The translations under genes and the position numbers were made by a program. This document shows positions 28,978-35,969 of a DNA stretch of 43,595 nt, piece after piece. The stretch is from assembly GCA_030682475.1 (NCBI GenBank), contig JAUXOA010000027.1:1-43595 (forward strand), given 5' to 3'. The notes under the pieces were generated by a model. It did not search any database. It was not told the DNA's origin and saw nothing but the letters and a program-made list of their open reading frames with translations. This DNA is from Rhodoferax sp. (GTDB taxonomy: Bacteria > Pseudomonadota > Gammaproteobacteria > Burkholderiales > Burkholderiaceae_C). Position 1 is the stretch's first letter. Each line of letters opens with the position of its first letter.

Positions 28978-30669
28978 ATGGCCAGACCCAAACAACTCCT
29001 GCACCCCCAGCGCGAACCCGCGCCCACCCGCCCCGCTGCCACAGTGCTGCTGCTGCGCGACGCGCCCGCTGCGTCAGACTCAGCTCCGTCAGGTTCCAGC
29101 ATTGAAGTGCTGATGACGCGCCGCTCCATGACGGCCAGCTTTGTGCCGGGTGCCTATGTATTTCCGGGCGGCGGCGTGGACGCAGCCGACGCTCTGGCGC
29201 ACGCCCAGGCCAGGCGTCGCAGCACGCAAAGCGACCTGCACCTAACCCAGGCCATCGCCGCCATCCGCGAGAGTTTTGAAGAGTTGGGCGTGCTGCTGGC
29301 GCGCCGGGCCGACGGCTCAGCCGCCGACCACAGCGACTTTGCCGCGCTGGACCGCACGGCTGCCTTCGTCGCCCAATGCCAGGCCCGTGGCCTGACGCTG
29401 GCCGCCGATGAGGTGTTTGTGCTGGCCCACTGGATTACTGACCGCGACCTGCCGCGCCGTTTTGACGTACCCTTTCTGGTGGCCCGCATGCCCGAGGACC
29501 AAACGCCGGTGGCCGACGAGTCCGAGCAGTTCGAGCCGGTGTGGGTGCGCCCGTTTGACGCGCTGGCACGGCACAAGGCGGGTGAATTTTTCATCATTTT
29601 TCCGACTATTCGCACACTGGAGCGGCTACAAAACTACGCCACGGTTGACGCCGTGCTGCAAGCCTGCGCCGCCACCGAGCAGCCGCTCTGGACCTGCTGC
29701 CCGCGCGCGGGCCTGCTGGCGGGCCATGAGACCCGTTACATGGAGCACGAGCAGCCCTATGGTGAACTGGCGCTGGTCTGCCCCGACGGGCAAATCGCTC
29801 ACCCCCTGGACTGGCAGTCGGAGCAGCCTGTGGCGCTGCTGAAAAACGTGCTGCGCCTCACCGCCCCGAACCCCGGCGCCATGACTGGCCCCGGTACCAA
29901 CAGCTATCTGGTGGGCGACCCGCATACCGGCTACATTGCCATCGACCCCGGTCCGGCCGACCCCGAACACCTTGAGAAGCTGTGGCGCGCCGCCGGTGGT
30001 GATATCCGCATGATTGTCTGCACACACTCCCACCCGGACCATGCCCCCGGCGCGAAACCGCTGCAGGCAATGTGCAAAACCCAAGCGCTGATTCTGGGCC
30101 TGCCCTCCGCCCCCACGGCACGCCAGAATAGCGAATTCAGACCCGACCAATCGCTACAAAATCAGGAACTGCTCAGGCTTGAAGGGCAAGGGCCAGAGTG
30201 CAGTCTTACCCATACCCTGATGGTGATCCACACACCCGGCCACGCCGCCAACCACCTGTGCCTGGTGTTGCTGGAAGACGGCCTGCTGTTCAGCGGCGAC
30301 CACATCCTCAACGGCAGCACCACGGTGGTTGACCCGCCGGATGGCGACATGACGGCCTACCTGAATTCGCTCGACGTGTTGCGCGCCGCGTGCACAGAAC
30401 ACCGGATCGAATTCATCCTGCCGGCACACGGCTACGTCATTGGCGGCTACAGCGGCGAGGCAGTCGCTGCTATTGCACAGTTGAAGGCGCATCGCCTCAA
30501 GCGTGAAGCCAAAATTCTCAAAGTGATGCAAACGCGCCCGCAAGGAACACTGGACGACTGGCTGGCAGAAGTTTACGACGATGTACCCCCTCGCATGTGG
30601 CCAGTGGCCAAACGCTCCCTGATGGCGCATGTGGCGCGCATCGAAGTCAATTTATCCCTGAATGACTGA
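28978..30669 (+). CDS. Nudix-like / metallo-beta-lactamase fold fusion hydrolase
   Basis: 563 residues from MARPKQLLHP. The N-terminal half has a Nudix-like layout: FVPGAYVFPGGGVD (about 56-68), a helical insertion, then AIRESFEELGVLL (about 95-107), giving the REx2EExG core of a Nudix box. The C-terminal half is a metallo-beta-lactamase domain with the zinc motif H350-S-H-P-D-H355, MVIHTPGHAANH, LFSGDHIL, and a C-terminal helix domain like LACTB2 (RLKREAKILKVMQ). The substrate is unknown. LACTB2-like domains are hydrolases acting on RNA or thioesters. An upstream in-frame TTG at 28963 is less likely. Divergent from dapF. Confidence 0.85.
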   Translation: MARPKQLLHPQREPAPTRPAATVLLLRDAPAASDSAPSGSSIEVLMTRRSMTASFVPGAYVFPGGGVDAADALAHAQARRRSTQSDLHLTQAIAAIRESFEELGVLLARRADGSAADHSDFAALDRTAAFVAQCQARGLTLAADEVFVLAHWITDRDLPRRFDVPFLVARMPEDQTPVADESEQFEPVWVRPFDALARHKAGEFFIIFPTIRTLERLQNYATVDAVLQACAATEQPLWTCCPRAGLLAGHETRYMEHEQPYGELALVCPDGQIAHPLDWQSEQPVALLKNVLRLTAPNPGAMTGPGTNSYLVGDPHTGYIAIDPGPADPEHLEKLWRAAGGDIRMIVCTHSHPDHAPGAKPLQAMCKTQALILGLPSAPTARQNSEFRPDQSLQNQELLRLEGQGPECSLTHTLMVIHTPGHAANHLCLVLLEDGLLFSGDHILNGSTTVVDPPDGDMTAYLNSLDVLRAACTEHRIEFILPAHGYVIGGYSGEAVAAIAQLKAHRLKREAKILKVMQTRPQGTLDDWLAEVYDDVPPRMWPVAKRSLMAHVARIEVNLSLND

Positions 30670-30684
30670 TCCGGGTTGATGTCG

Positions 30685-30760
30685 GCGGGAGCGGGGCGGA
30701 CGCCGGGGTCTCATACGCTTCGCTCTTTGAAATCGACCCCAACATCCGCCCCGCCCCCGC
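30685..30760. repeat. 26-bp imperfect inverted repeat after the Nudix/MBL gene
   Basis: Arms 30685-30710 and 30735-30760 pair at 22 of 26 positions around a 24-base loop. It starts 15 bases after the Nudix/MBL stop codon and lies between that gene and the outer end of the integron cassettes. It may end transcription from both sides, though no T-run is seen, or mark a dispersed repeat. Confidence 0.6.
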
Positions 30761-30854
30761 CTTGCGTTGCTGCTTGATCCGATCTGGGTGCCATTGGGGC
30801 GCGGGCGCCAACTACCGGACTGACACCGGTCCCTCAAGTTTCTCGAAAGAAGTC

Positions 30855-30912
30855 GTTCAACGACCTAGCTCACCCGCCGACGTAGGAGGTCGGGTGGAAC
30901 GTTGTGTTGGAC
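30855..30912 (-). other. attC-like site of the GNAT cassette
   Basis: 58 bp bounded by GTTCAAC (RYYYAAC, 30855-30861) and GTTGGAC (GTTRRRY, 30906-30912), with an internal hairpin of CACCCG (30871-30876) and CGGGTG (30891-30896). This is the layout of an integron attC site. It lies 28 bases after the GNAT stop codon, as expected for a cassette in this orientation. Confidence 0.7.
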
Positions 30913-30940
30913 CCAGCGGTCCGGGCGAGGCATGCCGGCG

Positions 30941-31402
30941 TCATACCTCACTCCCGTAGACGATGAACCCTGCATGCTTGGCCACTCTATCGTAGAGGAG
31001 GCGACCGGCCACGTTTGTCTCGTGGGTTTGCCAGTAGACCCGTTTGATACCTGCTGCCTTTGCCGCCTGGTACACGCCCTCGATCAAGGATCTACCGACG
31101 CCCCGGCCGCGCTGAGCTTCGACGGTGAAGAGGTCTTGCAGGTAGCACGTGAGTTCAACCCGTGTGGTGCTGCGATGGAAAAGGTAATGCGTGAGACCCA
31201 CCAACTTGCCTTCAGTCTCTGCGACCAGCGCGTAGACGGGCTCTGTGGGTTCAAAGAATCGCTGCCACGTAGTGCTTATGATCTCAGGCGAAAGGGCGGT
31301 TGCGCCCTCACGGCCATAGAAGGCGTTGTAACCGTTCCATAGCGGCAGCCAGGCTGCGAAGTCGCTTTGCTGAATGGGGCGAACGAGAATTGGACTTTGC
31401 AT
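30941..31402 (-). CDS. GNAT family N-acetyltransferase (integron cassette gene)
   Basis: 153 residues from MQSPILVRPIQQSDFAAWLPL. The acetyl-CoA-binding motif A is LQDLFTVEAQRGRGVGRSLIEGV (R/QxxGxG/A form QRGRGVG), followed by the C-terminal GNAT helix YWQTHETNVAGRLLYDRVAKHAGF, which is close to the YhbS/PA4794-like group. Substrate unknown. A GTG at 31423 would add seven residues. The gene sits between two attC-like sites (30855-30912 and 31451-31537), so it is read as a mobile cassette of 596 bp. Acetyltransferases are frequent cassette cargo. Confidence 0.88.
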   Translation of the reverse strand: MQSPILVRPIQQSDFAAWLPLWNGYNAFYGREGATALSPEIISTTWQRFFEPTEPVYALVAETEGKLVGLTHYLFHRSTTRVELTCYLQDLFTVEAQRGRGVGRSLIEGVYQAAKAAGIKRVYWQTHETNVAGRLLYDRVAKHAGFIVYGSEV

Positions 31403-31450
31403 GGCGACGGATTGACCTGACACGGAGGCGTGGGTGTAGGAAATTGCGGG

Positions 31451-31537
31451 GTCTAACGTTGGCGCTGTCCGGCACGCAGCAAGCGCCGCGAAGCGGCAAC
31501 CTGCTGCTGCGTGTCCGTGACGAGCAACCTGTTAGAC
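31451..31537 (-). other. attC-like site of the membrane-protein cassette
   Basis: 87 bp with ends GTCTAAC (31451-31457) and GTTAGAC (31531-31537), exact RYYYAAC and GTTRRRY matches and exact reverse complements. Inside are GTTG (31458-31461) opposite CAAC (31525-31528), then a hairpin ACGCAGCA (31474-31481) with TGCTGCGT (31505-31512). It begins two bases beyond the stop of the neighbouring minus-strand gene, the usual cassette arrangement. Confidence 0.85.
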
Positions 31538-31538
31538 C

Positions 31539-32279
31539 TCATTGCCGCGCCTTTTGGCCTGAGGCTTTGACACTGGGACGCTGAGCCGGACTCGTCGGCT
31601 TCGAAGCTCTGGCCGAGGAACTCGCTGCGTCCGTCTCTCGTGCGATTTGCTCGTAAACAGATTTGCTTGATGGCGCGCCGATTCGCTCTCGATATTCGAT
31701 GTCCATCTTTTCCTCCACGGTCACCCACTTCTGAAGGCACTCAAGACGGGCTGCCGTTTCGAGAGTTGCCTCTTCTTGCTTCACGACCACATCAACGAAG
31801 TCTTGCATTCGCAGGAGTAGCTCCCGCTGATCCAGGCCCGCGGCCTCTTTCGAAAGCTTGCTCAGTGCTTCGTGCACAGTTCGCTTTGCCGGTGGCCTGC
31901 GGCATTTCTCCGGCGGGCTGAGCCAAGCAGGACCCGGAACAATAACAGGGGAGCCCGCGATTAGCCCCTCCTTCGCCTTCTTTGAGAACGGAACGGGCGA
32001 ATTGTCATCGAGAACCTTCACGGCCCAAGTTCTCAGCTCCGGCTCTTGCTTTGCCGCATCCTCCTTCAAGATTCCAGCGGCAATGCCCACATAGTCCTTT
32101 TTCAGGCCCTCGTTAGACAGCTCCCGCTGGACGAAGTAGCCAGCCAGCGCGAGAACGATGGGAATGGCAATAGCTGAAACGATGGTCGCGAGGTTTTTAG
32201 CACGCTCGAATGTCGGATCGTCCGGCTTCGGGGCCACTTTGCCTCGGCTCTGCGCGCGCAGCTTCGTAGATGGAGTCAT
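31539..32279 (-). CDS. Membrane-anchored protein of unknown function (integron cassette gene)
   Basis: 246 residues. The basic cytoplasmic N-terminus (MTPSTKLRAQSRGKVAPK) is followed by one membrane segment at about residues 31-50 (ATIVSAIAIPIVLALAGYFV). Next comes a helical domain of about 55 residues (KDYVGIAAGILKEDAAK, ELRTWAVKVLDDNSPVPFSK). This second motif resembles small membrane proteins of unknown function that carry an LRxWAVxxLxxxSPVPF pattern. The C-terminal half is charged and helical and ends in a basic Ser/Ala tail. The ATG lies 17 bases from the attC crossover point and the stop 2 bases from the next attC, so the gene fills a cassette of about 839 bp. No function assigned. Confidence 0.75.
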   Translation of the reverse strand: MTPSTKLRAQSRGKVAPKPDDPTFERAKNLATIVSAIAIPIVLALAGYFVQRELSNEGLKKDYVGIAAGILKEDAAKQEPELRTWAVKVLDDNSPVPFSKKAKEGLIAGSPVIVPGPAWLSPPEKCRRPPAKRTVHEALSKLSKEAAGLDQRELLLRMQDFVDVVVKQEEATLETAARLECLQKWVTVEEKMDIEYRERIGAPSSKSVYEQIARETDAASSSARASKPTSPAQRPSVKASGQKARQ

Positions 32280-32289
32280 GCTCTTTGAG

Positions 32290-32374
32290 GTCTAACGATT
32301 AGCGTTTATCTGCCGCGAGATCATGCCTGCAAAAAAGTCAAAGCTCCGCCAGCGGCAGATAAACCATGTTGGAC
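32290..32374 (-). other. attC-like site with 13-bp perfect stem
   Basis: 85 bp bounded by GTCTAAC (32290-32296) and GTTGGAC (32368-32374). Between them GTTTATCTGCCGC (32304-32316) is the exact reverse complement of 32352-32364. The spacers to the outer boxes differ (7 and 3 bases), the asymmetry normally seen in attC. It lies 10 bases before the start codon of the membrane-protein cassette and is therefore the attC of a further cassette toward the integrase relic. Confidence 0.85.
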
Positions 32375-32472
32375 TAAACACATCGTTCAATGAAGTTTTT
32401 TGCGCTAAACATGCTCTCGAAATGGCGTTGATGCCGGAGAGTTTCTGGACTACTAATATAAGGGGGATTCAT
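32374..32472 (-). CDS. Possible 32-residue cassette frame ending in attC
   Basis: A short minus-strand frame (starts MNPPYISSPETLRHQ) begins after AGAGGG at a good distance and stops at a TAG next to the attC box, as cassette genes often do. It starts in an ATGA overlap with another 29-residue frame (32469-32558). Both are too short to trust and may be remains of a decayed cassette gene. No family recognised. Confidence 0.25.
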   Translation of the reverse strand: MNPPYISSPETLRHQRHFESMFSAKNFIERCV

Positions 32473-32639
32473 TTAGTGACCCTCTCGGTAGTCAAAACGG
32501 CAACGAATGAACGCCAAATGTTCGTCAGCCGGGAGAAACCCTCCAAGGACTCAACCATGCACCGTCCGTCGCCATTTGTCAACGTGCTACACAGCCAAGC
32601 AACGTGAAGCGTGCTGCCAGAGCAACCACCGCGTCAGCG

Positions 32640-32768
32640 GTTTAGTTCAACTCAATATAGGGAGACAGGTTTTTGTCGCCAGATCATGGCGTTTGTCGCC
32701 CTAACACCGGCGCGCCAAATCTTTGCAAACCCGCTTGCAATATGGCTTACGGCCGATATATTGGATAA
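32640..32768 (-). other. Candidate integron recombination platform (attI region)
   Basis: This stretch lies between the first cassette and the integrase relic, where attI belongs. Read toward the cassettes it offers GTTGAAC (32651-32645), a full GTTRRRY match, and GTTAGGG (32705-32699), a partial match. TTTGTCGCC occurs twice as a direct repeat (32673-32681 and 32692-32700), as integrase-binding repeats might. attI sites are poorly conserved, so the assignment rests mainly on position. Confidence 0.35.
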
Positions 32769-33060
32769 ATGAACAGCCATAACAATTCCAGAAAAACCAG
32801 CATGCCGATTTTGGAGTCAACCCGGCTGCTGGATCAGTTGCGTGAGCAAATTCACTACCTGCACTATAGCGTTTCAGTCGGTCACGCCCGACCTTCGAAC
32901 CGAAGAAACATTAGCATAAGTCATGATGAACCGATTTCAAATTCATGTTTCTTAAGAGCCTGCGAACTGAAGAGACTTACGTGTACTGGGTAAAAAAGTT
33001 TGTTCATTTTCATGAACTGAAGCATCCACGTGACATGGGGCAGGTGGAGATTGGGGCGTG
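32769..33060 (+). pseudogene. intI: Broken and truncated integron integrase (IntI-type) fragment
   Basis: Two segments match the N-terminus of IntI integrases. Residues LDQLREQIHYLHYS (to 32870) correspond to IntI1 LDQLRERIRYLHYS. After about 87 inserted bases, LRTEETYVYWVKKFVHFHE then LKHPRDMGQVEI (from 32960) correspond to LRTEQAYVNWVRAFIRFHG then VRHPATLG. The insert contains a second, degenerate copy of the LRTEET coding stretch (about 32893-32910). Similarity stops near 33060, so the whole catalytic domain is missing. It is transcribed away from the cassettes, as intI always is. The integron can no longer make its own integrase. Confidence 0.85.
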
Positions 33061-33260
33061 GGTCCCCGCCGATTTCTGGGCATTTGACAGTATGAGGCGG
33101 GGGCACATGCACCAATCTCTGCCATCACGACCAGCGCCCGCTGCCCACATGCCGTTCATCCGGGCCGGCTGGTGAGCGTGCCAATATTTTGGCCCATTGA
33201 AAACGCCAGCGTCATGCCCAGTTACAGTTCTGTTGAACTCTTAACCTTGGGGACGGTCCT

Positions 33261-34079
33261 TTGCCAGCTCTCATTATTTCCTTGCTGGCCTTGCTGTTGG
33301 TACTCTGGTTGCTGGGTCAGCCCTATTTGACCGAGCGCAAACGCAAGCAGCTTCGCACCCAGCCGTTCCCCGCCGCCTGGCGCGACATACTGCAACAGCG
33401 TGTGCCCTATGTGCACGCGCTGCCGGCCGACTTGCAGCTACAGCTCAAACAGCAGATCCAGGTCTTTGTGGCCGAGAAAACCTTCATTGGTTGTGATGGC
33501 CTGGAGATCACCGACGAGATGCGGGTGACCATTGCGGCGCAAGCCTGCCTGCTGATTCTCAATCGACCCGCAGACTGCTACCCCAACCTGCGCCAGATCC
33601 TGGTCTACCCGGGCAGCTTCGTGGTCGACCGGGCGCACACCGATGGCATTGGCGTCGCGCATCACGCGCGCCAGGTGCTGTCCGGGGAATCCTGGTCAGA
33701 AGGGCAGGTGGTCTTGTCCTGGGACGACACGCTCGAAGGGGCGGCGATTCCCGACGATGGCCAAAACGTGGTCATCCATGAATTTGCCCACCAGCTCGAC
33801 CAGGAAACCGGCGAAGCCAACGGCGCACCGGTGCTGGCGCGGCGCGCCCATTACAAACGCTGGTCACAGGTGCTCGGGGCTGAATTCCGCTTGCTGCAAA
33901 GGCGCACAGCGCTGGGAGTGGACACCTTGTTCAGCGACTACGGTGCCACCGATCCGGCCGAATTTTTCGCGGTGATCTCGGAAGTTTTTTTTGAGCAACC
34001 GCAACGCATGGTCACCGAACACCCGGCGCTGTACCGTGAACTGGCACTTTTTTATCGCCTCGATCCGTTGAGTTGGTAA
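33261..34079 (+). CDS. mtfA: MtfA/YeeI-type zinc-dependent peptidase
   Basis: 272 residues. The active-site segment VVIHEFAHQLD gives the zinc motif H173-E-F-A-H177, and DPAEFFAVISEVFFEQP supplies the downstream glutamate ligand, as in MtfA. Other family motifs: AAQACLLILNR, QILVYPGSFVV, GQVVLSWDDTLEGA. In E. coli MtfA interacts with Mlc and affects PTS sugar regulation. That role is not assured here. Unlike E. coli MtfA it begins with a hydrophobic segment (residues 3-19), suggesting a membrane anchor. The start is TTG at 33261, the only reasonable start. It follows the intI relic. Confidence 0.88.
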   Translation: MPALIISLLALLLVLWLLGQPYLTERKRKQLRTQPFPAAWRDILQQRVPYVHALPADLQLQLKQQIQVFVAEKTFIGCDGLEITDEMRVTIAAQACLLILNRPADCYPNLRQILVYPGSFVVDRAHTDGIGVAHHARQVLSGESWSEGQVVLSWDDTLEGAAIPDDGQNVVIHEFAHQLDQETGEANGAPVLARRAHYKRWSQVLGAEFRLLQRRTALGVDTLFSDYGATDPAEFFAVISEVFFEQPQRMVTEHPALYRELALFYRLDPLSW

Positions 34080-34106
34080 AGCGCAGGGACGGTTAACATC
34101 CCTGCA

Positions 34107-34931
34107 ATGACAGCCGATCCAAAATCAGTACCCCACACGCCGCATCCGGGCGAACGCCTGGCCAAGCGCGTGGCCGAAATGCTGCCCTGCTCGCGCCGCG
34201 AGGCCGAGCAATACATCGAGGGCGGCTGGGTGCGGGTAGAAGGGCAGGTGGTGGAAGAACCTCAATTCAAGGTAGTAAACCAGAAAGTCGAGCTCGACAA
34301 AAATGCCAGCCTGATGGCCGTCACGCAGGTCACCTTGCTGCTGCACAAGCCCCCCGGTTATGACGCTGGTGATGACGCTGGCGTCGACCTGCACGCTGCA
34401 CCGCACGCCAGGCCGCGCGCACCGCAGCCGCCGCCCCGCTCTGCGCGACAGTTGCTTACCCCAGCCACCCGGGCCGCCGGTGACAGCTCGGGCATCAATA
34501 TTCTGAAGCGCCACTTTACCGGACTGACGGCACCGGTGCCGCTGGAAGTGGGTGCCGGTGGCCTGCTGGTGTTCACGCAGGACTGGCGGGTGGCGCGCAA
34601 GCTCCTTGAGGACGCGGGCGTGATCGAGCATGAAGTCATCGTCGAGATCGAAGGTGAAGCAACACCCGACACCCTGCAGCGACTCAACCAGGGCCTGAGC
34701 TCCGACGGCCACCCCTTGCCACGCGTCAAAGTCAGCATCAACAGCGCAAACGAGAGCAAGAGCAAACTGCGTTTTGCCGTCAAAGGCACCCATCCCGGTC
34801 TGATTGCCTACCTGCTTGAGCGGGTTGGCCTGAAAATCCTGAGCATGAAACGCATCCGGATTGGTCGCGTTTTGCTGACGACCCTGCCGATCGGGCAGTG
34901 GCGCTACCTGCTGCCGTTTGAGCGGTTCTGA
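34107..34931 (+). CDS. Pseudouridine synthase-like protein of the RsuA/RluF group
   Basis: 274 residues, 27 bases after mtfA. N-terminal S4 RNA-binding domain (RLAKRVAEMLPCSRREAEQYIEGGWVRVEG), then LLLHKPPGYDAG, an Ala/Pro/Arg-rich insertion, and the synthase core ending in GLIAYLLERVGLKILSMKRIRIG, the RsuA-family C-terminal motif. The catalytic GRLDxxSxGLLLLT segment reads PLEVGAGGLLVFTQD here, so the catalytic aspartate is replaced by glutamate. Activity is therefore uncertain and it may act as an RNA-binding protein. A related form (PLERDASGLL) is familiar to me from other Comamonadaceae, so the change is probably ancestral. Confidence 0.82.
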   Translation: MTADPKSVPHTPHPGERLAKRVAEMLPCSRREAEQYIEGGWVRVEGQVVEEPQFKVVNQKVELDKNASLMAVTQVTLLLHKPPGYDAGDDAGVDLHAAPHARPRAPQPPPRSARQLLTPATRAAGDSSGINILKRHFTGLTAPVPLEVGAGGLLVFTQDWRVARKLLEDAGVIEHEVIVEIEGEATPDTLQRLNQGLSSDGHPLPRVKVSINSANESKSKLRFAVKGTHPGLIAYLLERVGLKILSMKRIRIGRVLLTTLPIGQWRYLLPFERF

Positions 34932-34933
34932 TT

Positions 34934-35830
34934 TCAGGCGCTGAAAAGCCGCCCCCGCGCCGCATCGGTAATCGCCACCACGCAAGGGTGCGTGATGCGC
35001 CGCTCCACCGACACCGCAAAAAATTCCTCCACCAGTTCATCGGTACGGCCGATCACTTCGACGCCGAACTGCGCAACGGTTTCGGCTTCCAGCACGGTGG
35101 GCGCCATGAACACCCCGCGCCCCTCACGTCCAAACGCCGTCATCAGCGCGCCGTCATCAAATTCGCCGATCACCCGGGGGTGAATCTGATGGCGCGTCAA
35201 CCAGCCCTCCAACTGCTGGCGCACCGAGGCCGAGGCGCCCTGGATCAACATGGGCATGTCGTTCAAGCACGCTGGAAAGCCGCCCTGAAGCCGAGGTTTG
35301 AGCCTGGGCGCACAGAAAAAACTCATGGTGGTGCTGCCCAGCGGGTGGTTGAACGCCTTGACGCTGATGCGCCTGGACATCGGTTCGTCCGCGATCACCA
35401 GGTCCAGGCGGTGCAAGGCCAGTTGCGCCAGCAGATCGGAAAATTTGCCTTCGCTGCAAATCAATTTGACGGGCTCAGGCACAGACAGGGCCGGCTCCAG
35501 CAGGCGATAAGCCACCGACTTGGCCACTGAATCGGCCACCCCGACCCTAAAGTCCAGCACGCGCTGCCCACCACGCGCCTGGCGCAACGCCGTTTCCAGC
35601 TCGGCGCCCAGGGTGAATATCTGATCGGCATAGCCCAGTGCCAGCCGTCCGTCTTCTGTCAGCTCGAGCTGGCGGCCACTTTTACGAAACAGCTTGCGGT
35701 CGAGCCAGCCTTCCAGCAGCTTGATCTGGCCGGACAGGGTTTGCGGCGTGGTGTGCAGTTGCTCGCCGGCGCGCATCACGCCACCGGCTTTGGCCGTCAC
35801 CCAAAAGTAGTGCAAGTGCTTGAAATTCAT
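34934..35830 (-). CDS. nhaR: LysR-family transcriptional regulator, NhaR-like
   Basis: 298 residues. The N-terminus MNFKHLHYFWVTAKAGGVMRAGEQLHTTPQTLSGQIK is a LysR helix-turn-helix with the sequence typical of NhaR, the sodium-responsive activator of nhaA in E. coli. Next comes an LTTR effector domain (FRVGVADSVAKSVAYRLLEPAL, LIQGASASVRQQLEGWLTRH). No nhaA antiporter gene is in this window, so the target is not visible. Convergent with and only 3 bases from the pseudouridine synthase-like gene. Divergent from the IscR-like gene, with a shared regulatory gap containing an inverted repeat. Confidence 0.87.
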   Translation of the reverse strand: MNFKHLHYFWVTAKAGGVMRAGEQLHTTPQTLSGQIKLLEGWLDRKLFRKSGRQLELTEDGRLALGYADQIFTLGAELETALRQARGGQRVLDFRVGVADSVAKSVAYRLLEPALSVPEPVKLICSEGKFSDLLAQLALHRLDLVIADEPMSRRISVKAFNHPLGSTTMSFFCAPRLKPRLQGGFPACLNDMPMLIQGASASVRQQLEGWLTRHQIHPRVIGEFDDGALMTAFGREGRGVFMAPTVLEAETVAQFGVEVIGRTDELVEEFFAVSVERRITHPCVVAITDAARGRLFSA

Positions 35831-35859
35831 GGTTAAGTTCCTTTGTAAAGGTCTATATT

Positions 35860-35898
35860 ATTCGCATTTTTCGAAGTTAAATTGTAAAAAATACGAAT
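35860..35898. promoter_or_regulatory. Inverted repeat in the nhaR / Rrf2 divergent gap
   Basis: ATTCGCATTTTT (35860-35871) and AAAAATACGAAT (35887-35898) pair at 11 of 12 positions across 15 bases, in the AT-rich gap between the divergent genes. It starts 30 bases upstream of nhaR. Place and form fit an operator for one of the two regulators, but I cannot say which. Confidence 0.5.
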
Positions 35899-35969
35899 TT
35901 ACACGAAGTGGTTTGAACTTTATAGTCACACCTGCCTCATACACCGAGGCACTGACAGGAGTTATTGAA

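Noticed and set aside
32323-32607. 94-residue plus-strand frame near the integron
   Set aside because: It starts inside the attC hairpin, runs against cassette orientation and has no recognisable family or ribosome site.
33061-33260. Insertion sequence remnant between intI fragment and mtfA
   Set aside because: The stretch looks like decayed coding sequence, but I could not match it to a transposase or find terminal inverted repeats.
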